The notes: generated by a model from the letters alone, not told the origin. A stretch of DNA of 64,000 nt from Taudactylus pleione (GCA_031769625.1 JAUIMM010001030.1:721501-785500); one strand, 5' to 3'. Positions 1-11,569 are shown, counted from the stretch's first letter. Numbers and translations: made by a program.

Positions 1-12
1 AGAACTGCTTAC

Positions 13-163
13 CCACAACGATATCCTTAAACTCCTTAAATGAGGCAACGGATTGGTTGTATCGTTTCCATGGCACTTTAGGTGCCATCAGCACCATTTG
101 TTCTTCCTTCTGCTCAAGCCGTTGTTTAAAAGTGGCAAAAACACGATATTCCAAAATAACACA
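13..163 (-). CDS. Unassigned internal exon (host gene, minus strand)
   Basis: A 151-nt block is bounded on the minus strand by an acceptor (TTTATTCCACAG, with a TCTAAC branch-like sequence about 25 nt upstream) and a donor GTAAGC. Only one frame is open through it, phase 0 at entry and phase 1 at exit. It gives 50 residues, highly charged in the first half (KQRLEQKEEQ), then APKVPWKRYNQ and a hydrophobic end. I do not recognise the family. It lies downstream of the STRA6-like exons on the same strand and its entry phase fits the exon at 21572-21700, so it may be the next exon of that gene. However, the peptide does not resemble the loop expected there. In human, CCDC180 lies directly downstream of the STRA6L pseudogene, so a neighbouring gene is an alternative. 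That is synteny-based inference only. Confidence 0.5.
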
Positions 164-423
164 CTGTGGAATAAATTATCATAAAGTTAGAAAATATAGC
201 TGAAATTTGACCATATATATATTTATACCGATCAACCATAACATAAAAACTACTGACAGGTGAAGTGAATAACATTGATTATCTCGTTACAGTGGCATCT
301 GTCAAGGAATGGGATATATTAGGCAGTAAGTGAATTTTCAGTTCTTAAAGTTGATGTACTGTACACAGCAGCTGAAAAGATCTAACTCTCTTCTGGCATA
401 AATTTAAATAGTTTATATATATA

Positions 424-1282
424 GGGCCGTATTGAATTGCCAACGAAAAGTGCCGGACTTTTCACTTGCCGGATTTTGCCGTCCTCGCAAGTTTTACCTC
501 CGGGAAAGTATCGCGCTCGTCACCGCAATTCACCCTATTCAATTGCAAAGGACAGGAGAACGCGTCACGGCGAAACTGAAATCGGCGAAAAGTCCTGTCA
601 GATTTGGTGAAATCAGCCTGACACCCCCCAAAACATGCACTGACATGGGGGATCACTATGGATAACCCCGAATAGACCTGCTGAAGGTATTTGGGATGCT
701 TAAATGCTATCATTTGGTGCTATTTAGCATCTTTGTGGTGAAGAATAGCATTTAGCAGTTTTATTTTTACAAAAATAAGTAGTCCCAGCAAATTTGGAGT
801 ACATGAAAATGGGTGAAGCATGCTTAAAATTTGCTTAAATGTGTTTTTAAAAATACCAAAAAACTCACCTTCAGCATGCACCTGCAATCAAAAAAACACC
901 TGGGGCATACTTGGGGGACCCCCCTAAGTCTACTCCGCTAGTTTTTAAGTTTTAAGTTGTCCCCCACCTTTGGACTTTTTTCCCCCAAAACAAAAGTACT
1001 TTTTTGGGGTGTTCTAAACTTTTTTTCCCACTTTTTTTGATGTAGTTTACCTTTGGGGGACTGTACCAATGCTGCAGGGGTGTTGTCACAACTTTGCACT
1101 CCAAACCCCCAATTCTGCACTTTTTTCCACCTCCTTTCAGAGGCGAATTTTGTCCACTGGTTACAAGGCGCAAGACTTTTCGCAGCGGCGGAAACTCTTT
1201 GCACTTGAATACGGGGAAAAGTTCTTGCCTGGTGAAATAACGTCACCGGTGAGAACTTTTCGCCGGCAATTGAATATGGCCC
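424..1282. mobile_element. Harbinger-type non-autonomous DNA transposon
   Basis: The ends form a terminal inverted repeat: GGGCCGTATTGAATTGCC on the left, and the right end reads GGGCCATATTCAATTGCC on the opposite strand. The 859-bp element is flanked by ATA on both sides (421-423 and 1283-1285), a 3-bp target duplication as in PIF/Harbinger elements. No transposase is encoded; the interior is T/C-rich and non-coding. Similar GGGCC-ended elements recur across the window. Confidence 0.75.
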
Positions 1283-1454
1283 ATAGTTGGAATGAGCTCA
1301 CTCACTTGGTTGTATGTTTTTGCACATTCTTCTTTTTTTCGGCAGCAGCATCTCCACACTTTCAGGTTTTATTGGGAGCGCTACTATTCATCAGTTCTTT
1401 CTTTCATTTTCTTAAAGTTGATGTGTTGGAAGCAGGAAAAATGGGACAAGTGTA

Positions 1455-2510
1455 AGGACCTGAGCAACTTTGTCAAAAGCCAAATTGTGATGGCTAGATG
1501 ACTGGTCAGAGCATCTCCAAAACGACAAGTCTTGTGGGGTGTTCCCAGTAAGCAGTGGTAAGTACCTACTAAAAGTAGTCCAAGGAAGGACATCCGTTGA
1601 ACCGGCAACAGCGTCATGGGCGCCCAAAGCTCATTGATGTGCGTGGGTAATGAAGGCTAGCACATCTGGTCCAATGCCACAGAAGAGCTACTGTAGCATA
1701 AACTGCTGAAAAAAATGCTGGCTATGATAGAAAGGTGTCAGCACACACAGTGCATCACTGCTTGCTGCATATGGGGCTGTGTAGTTGCTGACCGGTCAGA
1801 GTGCCCATGCTGACTCATGTCTCCTGCCGAAAGCGCCTACATTGGGTACGTAAGAATTAGAATTAGACCATGGCGCAATGGAAGAAGGTGGCCTGGTCTA
1901 TTAAGTCACATTATGTTTTACATCATGTAGATGTCCGGGTGCATTTGCATCGTTTACCTGGGAAAGAGATGGTACCAGGATGCACTATAGGAAGGAGGCA
2001 ATCAGGGGAGGTAGCGTGATGCTTTGGGCAATGTTCTGCTGGGAAACCTTGAGTCCTGGTATTCATGTGGATATTACTTTGATACTTACCACCTACCCTA
2101 ACATTGCTGAAAACCACATACACCCCTTCATGGCTATGGTATTCACTGATGGAAGTGGCCTCTTTCAGCAGGATAATGTACCCCGACACACTGAAAAACC
2201 TGTTTAGGAATGGTTTGAGGAACATGACTAAGATTTCAAAGAGTCGACTAAAAATTCCCCAAATCTCAATCCGTTTGAGCATCTGTGTGATTTGCTGAGT
2301 CATGGAGGCCCCACCTCGCAATTTACAGGACTTAAAGAAACTGCTGCTAATTTCTCTGTAACGTCTCTGTGCCAGAAACCACAGGACACCTCCAGAGGTC
2401 TTGTGGAGTTCTTGACTCAACAGGTCAGAGCTATTTTGGCAGGATGAGGGAAACTTACACAATATTAGTGGTGTAGGGCCAAGCGGTTTTAATGTTATGG
2501 CTGATGGAGT
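1455..2510 (+). pseudogene. Tc1/mariner transposase pseudogene
   Basis: This is a dead copy of a Tc1-type transposon. Frames read the family pattern piecewise: a paired-like helix-turn-helix region from about 1480 (QSISKT-type), the GGSVMLWAMFCW block near residue 12 of the best frame (1980-2207), and the DNVPRHTEK block carrying the second catalytic aspartate. The last part, normally the NPIEHLWD box with the third acidic residue, is recognisable near 2260-2300 but broken by stops and frameshifts. A functional Tc1 transposase is about 340 codons; here the longest open piece is 75. It lies in the intron/intergenic DNA and ends next to a TA microsatellite. Confidence 0.85.
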
Positions 2511-2518
2511 TGTGTGTC

Positions 2519-2560
<42 letters not shown>
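2519..2560. repeat. (TA)n microsatellite
   Basis: About 20 uninterrupted TA units directly after the Tc1 remnant and at the 3' end of the minus-strand Penelope-like element. Confidence 0.95.
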
Positions 2561-2561
<1 letters not shown>

Positions 2562-5500
2562 AATCCGGAAAAGAGAGGGCACACTTGTCAAGCAAGATAC
2601 TTAGAAAATAATGCTGACAAGCATAAGTCATTTTTAATGCTTTAAAAGGCAAGACATATCTTCATCACCACCCAGTGAGGGAATGTTTTAACTCTTTGCA
2701 CATATTGGAGTAATGTCAGTCAGGTAGTGGCATTGCTGACAAAATGCATTAGCACTCCAGCTAATAAGGTAATACAGTGTCCATCATTATGTTAAGATAA
2801 GTCTTAAAGATACTTATTCAGTCTCAGTCTGTCGACCTCGGTCCCTTTGATACTGGACCGTTAAAGACCTGCAGCATAACAGCATGGTATTTCCACCTGC
2901 GCAATCCAGAGTAAACTAAATGAAACACTCACCCCAGGCCATCCTAAATGCGCGCTCCTTGATGCAATCAATCTACATGTGTGCCGCCGGATGTACTCTG
3001 CATGCGTCCCAACCAGATGACACTGGAGCTCCCGCTCTTCCGGGGGCATCTGATGACGTCATACGTTCCACCAGTGTGTTCCACTGCCCAGCCGTGTAGA
3101 ACACAGCTGCTTCACTATATCCACACTGCCCCGATAAATGCCTGGCACATGCGCACTATATGGCAACCAGGACCTCAGGTTTACTCACTTAACCCCTCAA
3201 TGTATAGGGGTAACCTCAATGAAATAAAGACCACTGGGGTAAAATAACTATCTGCCCAGGCGCACATCCCCTGTGTCCTTGAGATGAGTGTTTCTAAACA
3301 AGGTGCCAAATCTAACTATAAATCTGAACTTACATTACTCAAAAAAAAATGTCACTATAAACATAAAACACCTATGTGACAATAATTCAAGAAATACACA
3401 AAATGTGACAAAAATAGAAAAAAATTATATAAAAAAAAACTATAAATAAACACTGAACCTTAAATCATGAACTGTTACACTTGACTCACAAGAAACACCT
3501 AAAATTTATATTCTCATTTAACTCTCTCGGGGCAATTGTGTCCAAATTAAATATCCAGCGTGCCTCTCTTTGCAATAACAATTTATTGTGGTCACCACCC
3601 CTATCAGGCTTAGGGACATGATCAATCAAGATGAATTTCAATGATTTCACCTGATGTCTGTATTCCAAAAAATGATGTGCGACAGGTTTGTCACTCTGTC
3701 CGTCTTGTAAGGCTTGCCTAATAGAGCACCTGTGGTTCGCCATCCATTCAGGGAAACTTCTAGACGTTTTCCCAATATAATAAAGTCTGCACAGGCACAT
3801 CAGGGCATAAATAACGTATGAGGACGTACAGGAAAGCCAATACTTTATGCCCAACTTTACACCTGTGTGGGGGTGGGCAAACTCCTTGTCAGCTATCATC
3901 CCCCCACAAGTGGTGCAGCCAAGGCAGCAGTAACATCCAACCTTTCTCCTGGTCAACCATGATGAACCACCTTCTCTTTTAAAATTTTTAGTTGGACTCA
4001 TCAGGAGCTGTTTTAAGTTTGGCCCCCTCTGGAAGGCAACAAGTGGAGATCTCCTCAGGTTTTTTAGGTTGGGATCACTGTCTACAATCAGCCAATGTTT
4101 CTTGATTGCTTGTGCAAAAGTTGGTGCTGGGTGGTGACAATTAGGCGTCCCTCAGTTCTCTCACCTTTATTAGGTGAAGTTCTTCTACAGATATTCCTGG
4201 CTCTTTTCAGGCATCTGGCCACCACTCTGTTGGACTATGCCCTTTCAATAAAATGTGCAGCCATTTCTCCCAACTGAACATCAGTATTCTCTCCAAGTGT
4301 ATTGTTGCGAATCACGAGAACAAACTGCGAGAGAGGTAACCCCTCTTTTAATGCCTTGGGATGGTGACTAGTCGCATGCAAAAGGGTATTCCGATCAGTG
4401 GACTTGCGAAAAAGAGTCCTACCTAAAGAGTGTCCTTGTCTAAAAATAGACACATCTAAAAACTATACTAGTGCTTTCAACCCTACTGGTGAATCCAATG
4501 GGTGTATCAAGTGTATCAAGCTCATCCACCATCATTTGAAAAGATTCACTGGTGTCCCGCCACAAAATAAGGTTGTCATCTATAAATCTAAAATAGTGCA
4601 GAATGCTGGGACCGAATTTGGGATAAATATGTGTACGTTCATATTGTGTCATATACAAATTGGTGTACTCAGGCTCCAAATTCAAACCCATTGCGGTCCC
4701 AGCATTCTGCACATAATACGAATCACAATATTGAAAGTGGTTTTTGACCAAAACACACTCAATAACATCGCAAATGAACTCAACTGGTGGACCAGCAAAA
4801 TCAGTGGTAACTAGAATAACTCTTACCGCCTGAATCCCACAATGGTGGGGAATCACGGTATACAAGGACATTACGTCCATTGTCACCAACACTACATTCA
4901 TTGGTGCCTCTACTAATGCTTGTCATTTTTGTAGGAGGTGTGGTGTATATTTGATGTAACTCTCACTCTGTACCATCACTGGTTGTAGTATTATGTCAAT
5001 AAACTGTGCAAGTGGTTGCAGAACCGAGTTACAAGCTGACACTATTGGGCGGTCCGGTGGTGATGTTAAGGACTTATGGATCTTTGGTATGCTGTAAAAG
5101 ATAGAATAGGCCAGATGGTCTACCATCAGTAACCTGACCATGTTCTCAACCAACCACCCATGGGACAATCCCATATTCAATAGACTGTCAACTTTGGTCT
5201 TTATGGAATCCATTGGATTTTGTCATACTTGCTGATATGTGGCCACATCTGCCAATTGTGTTCTAATGTCAGCATCATACTGATCCCAGTACAACACTAC
5301 CGCCGCTCCGCCCTTATAAGCCACCCGGATAACAATATCATCATTCCTCCTCAAAGACTCAATTGTAGCACTTTGCTGTATAGTCAAATTGTGATATACA
5401 CGATGTTCTTTATTCGTGGATTTGTAGTCATGCTCTACCATATGCAAAAAGGTCTTTATACTTGCATTAGAAGAGGAGGGGTCGAAATTGCTGGGATGTT

Positions 5501-5810
5501 TAGGCAATTTCAATTGATCCCCATCTACTCTCGAGGCCATGTCTTGAAAATGTTCTATTATACTTAGTTTCCTCCCCATTTTGTATAAATCCACCTCAAA
5601 ATCAAAGTCACTACCCTTATACGTCAGGACAAATGTCAGTCCTAGGGTCAACACCGATTCCTCAGCTTGTGTAAGAACATGATTTGAGAGGTTAAAGACA
5701 CTGTCTCTTACCACCTGCGTCTTCCTCTTTTTGTTCCTCCTCCTCGTTCGTGACCTCTTCCTCCCCTGGGTTCTAGATCTTGTGGAATATCCCCAGTTCC
5801 CCTAAAAAAA
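2562..5810 (-). mobile_element. Penelope-like element (copy A)
   Basis: The minus strand carries a decayed Penelope-like retroelement: coding part at 3486-5714, followed by about 0.9 kb of 3' non-coding sequence running down to the TA microsatellite. It lies head-to-head with a second PLE fragment of opposite strand starting about 80 bp away (5885 onward). Confidence 0.8.
3486..5714 (-). pseudogene. Penelope-like RT/GIY-YIG polyprotein pseudogene
   Basis: The protein would copy RNA at a nicked chromosomal target. The N-terminal part (5714-5223) contains LSNHVLTQAEESVLTLGL, a typical PLE start. The RT part (5213-4440) has IPKIHKSLTSPPDRPIVS, DVMSLYTVIPH, NAGTAMGLNLEPEYTNLY and FRFIDDNLILW, which holds the catalytic aspartates. 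The C-terminal part (4001-3486) has YVIYALMCLCRLYYIGKTSRSF, a GIY-YIG nuclease, then DRGGDHNKLLLQREARWIF. The 5714, 5213, 4901 and 4001 blocks share one frame and are separated by stops. A shifted block at 4453-4235 carries the RT-nuclease linker, so two compensating indels lie near 4445 and 4010-4235. Not functional. Confidence 0.85.
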
Positions 5811-5915
5811 ACAACTAGGGTCCCTAGGGGGGAGTTAACTATTGCTTTCTCTGTGACCTTTTGGTCAAAGCAGATATTTCTAAAAAATCACCTGATGTGA
5901 CCCCCTCAACACTTT

Positions 5916-6381
5916 TTGTCAAACAAAAAGAAGGGGTGTTTTAAATGCACGTGTGTCACATGTAGATATCTGCTAACAGGTGATTCGTTTCACCACCCCC
6001 TATCAGGGAAAAAGTATTTCATGCAACACTCCCTAAATTGTAACAGCACATTTGTAGTGTACCAGATTGTATGCCCTTGTGGGCTATCATATATAGGGAA
6101 AACTCATCATAAGTTTAAGGAGCGGATGGTGATGCATTGCTATAAATATTAGAACAGCTTTGAATAACAACAATAGCGAATTCCCAGTAGTCCTACATTT
6201 TGTAGAGATGACACATACATTAGCCAGCTTACGATATAGAATGATTAACCACGTCTCACCACCCTTAAGAGGAGGTGATAGGGGACGTTTGTTGCTTCAA
6301 TGTGAGGCCCGGGAGATTCACATATTGAGGGTAATTGCACCCCGTGGCTTGAATGATGGTTTGTCACTATCGTGCTTCTAA
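5916..6381 (+). pseudogene. PLE GIY-YIG endonuclease fragment
   Basis: Two frames joined by one shift near 6155 give a Cys-rich lead (GCFKCTCVTCRYL), the GIY-YIG core (YQIVCPCGLSYIGKT followed by FKERM), and the C-terminal GGDRGRLLLQCEAREI block ending in PRGLNDG. This is the same domain order as the end of copy A but diverged, so it is a different PLE lineage. No reverse transcriptase precedes it. Confidence 0.8.
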
Positions 6382-6750
6382 TCTCTTACCCAGACATATT
6401 CCATGAGAGTTTATCTTTGAGGTTATTTTGGGGAACTTTATCTGAGAATTATTATACTGATAAATGTAATTGCTTTGATATTTAAAATGTCTCTGTAGAC
6501 TATGCAATATTTTTTTAATATATACCCATTGTTACTAATTCCCTGCTTTAGACTTTAACTATGTGCAGGCTGTGTTCATGTCGTGCTTTTTTGTGTGTAT
6601 TCATTTGTTTATATACGTTTTCAGCACCATGTTTATATTGTTTCCATGGTGATGGGTCTCTGCTAGTCACATGGGCGTCGCGATGAAGTCATTGACCTAG
6701 GAGGCTGAATGGATGTGTGGTTCTGTCTCCGGCATGGTCTCACATAGGGG

Positions 6751-7114
6751 CAGAGGCGTCACTTACCTCTGTGACACCCAGTGTGGCAGGACGGAAATGC
6801 TTTGCGCGCCTTTGACGTGCTCAAAAGGGGGTGTGGCTTTGTGAAATGGGGCGTGTCTTCATCTGCGAAGCCACGCCCCCTATGTGTGCCGATTCGGGAG
6901 GCGTTAATGTCTACCATTCTCGGCACACAGTAGGCTTCCCCAGCGCTCCTGCAGCTGCTGGGGCAGCCCACAATCTCTCCCCTTCCTCTCTCCATGTCAC
7001 GGTGACACCATCTGATGGGGTGACACCAAAATAGCAGAGCAGCTCTGCTATTTTGGTGTCACCCCTTGGATGGTGTAACCCAGTGTGGCCCGCACCCCCT
7101 AAGTGACGCCCCTG
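6751..7114. mobile_element. MITE with near-perfect central hairpin
   Basis: The ends are an inverted pair: CAGAGGCGTCACTTA on the left, and AAGTGACGCCCCTG on the right. Inside, 7017-7040 and 7042-7065 form a perfect 24-bp inverted repeat with a single-base loop, extended further out by ACACCATC/GATGGTGT. It sits within the 3' part of PLE copy B. I could not find a clear target duplication. Confidence 0.55.
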
Positions 7115-7155
7115 TCTTTAAAAGGTAAGCTGTATTTTCTGTTCTCTTTTACATC

Positions 7156-7188
7156 CTGAAGATAGTGCTAATAAAGGCACTGAAACGT
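7156..7188 (+). other. Hammerhead-ribozyme-like motif in PLE tail
   Basis: CTGAAGA is followed by a short stem (AGTGC / GCACT) and then GAAAC, the order of the conserved hammerhead core. One unpaired base at the base of stem II makes activity doubtful. PLE terminal repeats are known to carry hammerhead motifs. Confidence 0.4.
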
Positions 7189-7252
7189 TGATGGCAATTA
7201 CTTAAATGCGTGGATTGACTTTTTATCAGACGAGTGCCGCACCTTTTTATTG

Positions 7253-7312
7253 AATATATATATATATCTATATCGATATAGATATAGATATATATATATA
7301 TCTATATCATAT
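7253..7312. repeat. TA-rich palindromic microsatellite
   Basis: Runs of TATATA and TATAGA/TCTATA units arranged as an imperfect palindrome around ATATCGATAT. Confidence 0.85.
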
Positions 7313-7739
7313 CAAGCAAATGAAAATGCTTTGTACAACTTTGGTCTTTGGTCTAAGAAGCAGACCCTGAACTGTATACATTTTATTTTATAGGCCTAAA
7401 TGTAATAGAGGGAGAGATTTGCCAAGTGCAGATATTTTTGTAATTTAGCAGGAAGATTTAAAGCGCCGATTTTGTACAATGCAAAACCAACCTGTAACTT
7501 ACAATGTATAGGCAGAACAGTGACAGGACAGTAGTACCAATCATTCTGCTGGGAAACTTAAAACATGGATCCCAGGTATATATTTTTCTTTCAAACCAAG
7601 ACTTCTGCACCCTGTAATAAAGATATACATTGTTAAGTATGTAAAATTGAAAATTAAATTTTTTTTAAAGCAAACTGAGCTGCCATTGCGCAAAACTTGT
7701 CCATTCCCTCACTTGTTATGGAAACCTTGTGAAACCCTT
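7313..7739. other. No recognisable feature
   Basis: AT-rich intron-like sequence. No exon, repeat ends or conserved frame were seen. Confidence 0.5.
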
Positions 7740-8151
7740 AAGGCCCCCATACACCTGAACGATTTCGGGCCGATTACCCGATTTTCAACCAATCATAACA
7801 TGAATCTTGTGAAAATCGTGTCTTTTTTTTAGTAACATACTATCCAAAGCGCGCTCCTGCAGCTCCTAGAATCGTATCTTATGATCAGATGTGCAGTACA
7901 TATGGTCCATCTGATTGTGTGCATATCGTGACGTTTATTTTGTTCATGCGATCCATCGTGTGGCATTTCAAGTAATTTCAATGACTGTTTCCCATGAGCC
8001 TGTGAGACTGAAAGGATCGATATTACGACAGATCCTGTGCTTCGAAAGACAACAAACATGCTGCCAGGACTGCCACGGAGCTCCGGGGAATCATAGGGAA
8101 AACGTATGATTAATCTGATCTTATGCTGGTCGTGTAGGTGTATGTGCCCTA
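7740..8151. mobile_element. MITE, GGGCACATACACCT-type ends
   Basis: The left end (GGCCCCCATACACCT then ACGAT) and the right end read on the other strand (GGGCACATACACCT then ACGAC) match. The interior is non-coding. Related ends occur at 11290 and 22418. The target duplication is unclear, so no superfamily is assigned. Confidence 0.5.
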
Positions 8152-8690
8152 TTACTCTTAGTCAACCTCCTCTCCTCTGATTAAGAGGAATCCTTTGCAT
8201 ATATATGTAATGAAAGGGGACAGGGCTCCTCCCCTTCATTGGGGCTCCTCCCCTGCACCTTGTTGCTGTCAATGCCAAAGCCCATCCCAACCTTAATGAA
8301 TCCTCCGCTGATGCTGTTGTTTAGATATCTACTTTCTGCTAATTGTGTGGCCACAACCCCTCTCTTAATATCTGGTAATCCTGATGATTTTAATGTATGT
8401 CATTCTAATTGCATTATATGCTTGCTGATGTATTGTGCTTTCCTTCCCCTATACCACCTCACTCTATCTTTTCTTCTATATTCAAAACTCTTTTTGTTTT
8501 TAAACCTCAATAAAAATCTATTTATGATAAAAAAAATGGTTTCAGAAACTCAAGATATCAGTACTGGTAGAGCCCAGGGGTGAATTGGGAATTAAAAATT
8601 GTCCTGAAAAAAAAGTTTGGAAGGGGCCTCATGTAGGTGAGAATAAATAAAATGTAGGTGGGTTAGCAAACCATATGACCTAGGCACAAT
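8152..8690. other. Mostly unrecognised; possible LINE tail near 8500
   Basis: The sequence around 8480-8535 (AAACCTCAATAAAAATCT followed by an A-rich run) resembles the L1 3' end seen at 36115-36150. The rest has no recognisable coding content. Confidence 0.3.
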
Positions 8691-9085
8691 ACAGTACAAT
8701 ACAATGCAATACAAAGAGCATCTACATGAGAGAGAGCAACCATATGACTCAATTTATATGAACAGCATCCAGTTATCACCATACCGTACAGAGATCAACC
8801 ATGTGAATGCCAAACAGTATAGATGGCATCGCAGTGACCACAATACAGTAAAATGCATCCCCGTGTTTGCCATACAGTACTGTTAGCATTCCATTGTGTG
8901 TCATATGGTATAATGAGTATCCCTATGTCTGCTATGCAGCATCCCAGTGACCCTAATACAGTACAGACAGCATGTCGCTGACTGCCATACAGTATAAACA
9001 CATTTCATGGAGTGCTATACAATACAGACATCATCCCAGTGACTACTATATAGTACATACAACATCCCAATGATATTTATATAGT
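8690..9085. repeat. Degenerate minisatellite, about 32-36 bp period
   Basis: About eleven diverged units centred on CATCCCAGTGAC, TGCCATACAGTA and CAGACAG, with spacing of about 32-36 bp. Units have drifted considerably, so the array is old. Confidence 0.7.
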
Positions 9086-9789
9086 ACAGCTAATTATAAG
9101 AACAACATCATCATTGTTTATGCATAAAGCACCACACATTTTATTTTTTTTTAGAGAAAGTTGCAGTTCATACATAGGACAAGATGAGGACTTGAATCAA
9201 TAAGTATAGAGGGCCCTGTCATGTGACACTTTTAGAGGGGAGAGCAATGTGAGATATTAGGAATCCTGTTAGGGGGCAGTGTCAAGTAGGGTGGAAAAGG
9301 CTATCGTGATGTGTTGCTATTTGACAGAAGGTAAAGAATTGACAGAGTATGGTGGCATACCCATGACTCTAACAGATGGGTTAGAGGTATGCCGCAGGAA
9401 GTGAGTGGTGGTGTGAAAAATGTGAACAGAGTGTGGGGTCCTGGTTAGGAGTAGAGCGAAAGACAAGAGGCTCAGAGGGTAGATTAAGTGACAGATGGAT
9501 AGGTAGTGGAGGTGGTGCATGGAGCAGAGCATAGTCATGTTGGGGTTGCTGATAGGAGTGAGAATGGGAGTGAGGAGGTGGATTGCTAGGTCGACAGAAA
9601 ATAACGGATAAATGCCTTTATCTTTAAGGCAATGAATGATGGTAGAGTAGGTGACCGCAGATTCCACCAGTAGTAGTCTTGGGTCAGCTACAGCTACAAA
9701 GGCTGCATTCATCAGATGCTGTCAGATCCAGGGGAGGATGTAGGCTTCTGGCCATGGGCTGTGATGCAGGTCTCTGCATAAAGGGTGTG
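9086..9789. other. Unrecognised sequence
   Basis: A 131-codon open frame exists on the minus strand (9317-9712). Its composition (His/Leu/Thr-rich) and lack of splice sites or family motifs give no support for a gene. It is probably decayed repeat. Confidence 0.35.
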
Positions 9790-9797
9790 CTGCAATG

Positions 9798-10129
9798 TAG
9801 GGATGGCCATTGATCATCATGATTTGCCACCGATGGCCGATAGTTTTGTATTGATGGTGGAGATCCAATGGTTCTCCGCCATTCTGTCAGCGATGGTTTG
9901 GGGTTTTAATTCCAGATGCAGGAAGGATGGAGCTTAGCCCCACCCCCATGTCATGCCACTAAGCCCCGCCACTGAACTTGATCTGCCTACGGCTTGCCAT
10001 GCCCTACCGCAGGGACAGCCATTGATAGGTGCAAACTATTGATTGTTCTCTGTCAATGGTTTCATTTCATACCATTGATATTGACTGCTGATGGCACCAT
10101 CGATGGTTAATGACTGATGGCCATCACTA
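9798..10129. mobile_element. hAT-type MITE with 8-bp target duplication
   Basis: The element starts TAGGGATGGCCATTGATC and ends with the inverse form GGCCATCACTA. It is flanked by an exact 8-bp duplication CTGCAATG (9790-9797 and 10130-10137), diagnostic of hAT transposition. The 332-bp interior is dense in short ATCGATGG dyads and non-coding. Confidence 0.85.
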
Positions 10130-10137
10130 CTGCAATG

Positions 10138-10740
10138 ACAGGCAGACTGCTTGTCTGTCTAACGTGTTCCTTCAGATCCGTCCCCATTAGGATGGGGCTG
10201 GCCCTGGTGAGTTCAGAAAGCAGATTCACACAGCAACAAAGCTCCACTCTCTTCCTCCCTCCCTCCACCTTCCACCCAATGGCAGCTATAAAATATAAAA
10301 ATAATAAAAAAAAATCATCACTTGACCAAAAGGGCAAATCCCGGCGAATCCTATAGCTTTTCCGACTCTAGCAGTGCTGAATAACAGCTCACTCACTAAT
10401 ACTGTATTCCTCACAGCTGTTTCTACCATTATCAAACATATAGCAATGAAAGGAGGTCAGTCCTGATACTGATAGAAAGGTATGAAACTACAGAAGTACA
10501 TCAGCACCCTACATAGCACATTTGTGATATATAAAGTTAAATGTGCAAGGCCATGCACAGTGTAAGATTTTGGACATATTATGAGAATGCCATATGAATA
10601 CTTTCTTCCTGTACTGGACTCGATTGCAAAGATTGAGCAGCTCACTTCATTAAAGGAGACTCAATACATTGCAGGGCTGTTTGGGTTCTGGAGAATCTTT
10701 TTATTTAAGACTTAAGATGTATATATATACACTAGTGGAG
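10138..10740. other. No recognisable feature
   Basis: Contains a CTTCC-rich stretch near 10250 and an A-rich run near 10300. No exon or transposon ends were identified. Confidence 0.45.
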
Positions 10741-10754
10741 GTGATTGAAAATTT

Positions 10755-10965
10755 GCATAATTAAGCCCCTTCCCTTTGCGGCAAAGTGCCACGATTGGCT
10801 CAAATTTAAATAGGGGGTGGGGGGCTAAATGATGTGAATCATGAAGAATAGCATAAAAAAGCCCCGCCCCTTTTCGGCAAAGTGCCACGATTGGCTCAAA
10901 ATTAAATAGGGGGTGGGGCTAAATGACGTGAATCATGAAGAATAGCACAATTAAGCCCCGCCCCC
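10755..10965. repeat. Tandem duplication, about 105-bp unit
   Basis: Two full units and the start of a third share AAGTGCCACGATTGGCTC, AAATAGGGGGTGGGG and TGAATCATGAAGAATAGC. Differences between units are few, so the duplication is fairly recent. Confidence 0.85.
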
Positions 10966-11126
10966 TGCACGGAGACCCACGATCGCCGCAGAAATTCTCC
11001 CCATTCTGCCCACTTCACTAGGAAATGGGCAGAATGCGGGAGAAGTGCCTAACCTTCCGGGGGTTTGGGGAGTTACCCGAAAAATCGGGAGCCTCCCGCA
11101 AATTCCGGGAGTGTAGGCATGTATGG
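10966..11126. mobile_element. Partial MITE, end CATACATGCC-like
   Basis: The segment contains several CCGGGAG/CTCCCG dyads and ends with GTGTAGGCATGTATG, close to the end of the hAT MITE at 45604-46160. The opposite end was not located; the tandem repeat at 10755 may be part of the same element. Confidence 0.4.
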
Positions 11127-11289
11127 TTTATGCTCACCCAGAAAACGGTTTAAATAGTCCAGACAAGCCTTTATTTCTCAAGCCCCCCCATTACCTCCCC
11201 AAAACACTGACTACCTGTTACTCACTTTGCAAAAGAATACTCGGTGCATGCATTGTGCATTGTAAAATAATGCATAGCTCTGCAACTAA

Positions 11290-11500
11290 TGGTGGGTACA
11301 CACCTAAGCGATATATCTGCAGATCGAGTGATATATCTGCAGATGATGGTCATTCATACACACTGAACAACCATCATCTGCATGCTGCAGCAGGTCCCGG
11401 TGGCATGTCCCGGCAGGCGGGGGACGTGTCCCGCCCCTTTCCCCGAGGCTGCAGACATATCTGTCCATCGGACAAGAAAATTCACAGGTAATAAGCGCTA
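11290..11500. mobile_element. Partial MITE, GGTACACAC-type end
   Basis: Starts GGTGGGTACACACCTAAGCG and contains GATATATCTGCAGAT twice, plus an inverted ATCATCTGCA/TGCAGATGAT pair. Resembles the element at 22418-22728. The right end is not clear. Confidence 0.35.
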
Positions 11501-11569
11501 GTGCTACAAATTTATCCTCATATGATCAATATTACTAAAACTCTGTTGAATTAACTCATCAAAATCATG

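Larger units (their letters stand above)
5885..7245 (+). mobile_element. Penelope-like element (copy B, 5'-truncated, plus strand)
   Basis: Only the C-terminal nuclease part and the 3' terminal sequence remain. The 3' end (7150-7240) holds a hammerhead-like motif and the AGTGCCGC sequence seen again in the PLE tail at 24000-24130. A MITE is inserted at 6751-7114. Confidence 0.7.

Noticed and set aside
9317..9712. 131-codon minus-strand frame
   Set aside because: No motif, odd composition and no splice context. Kept only as a note under the unassigned block.
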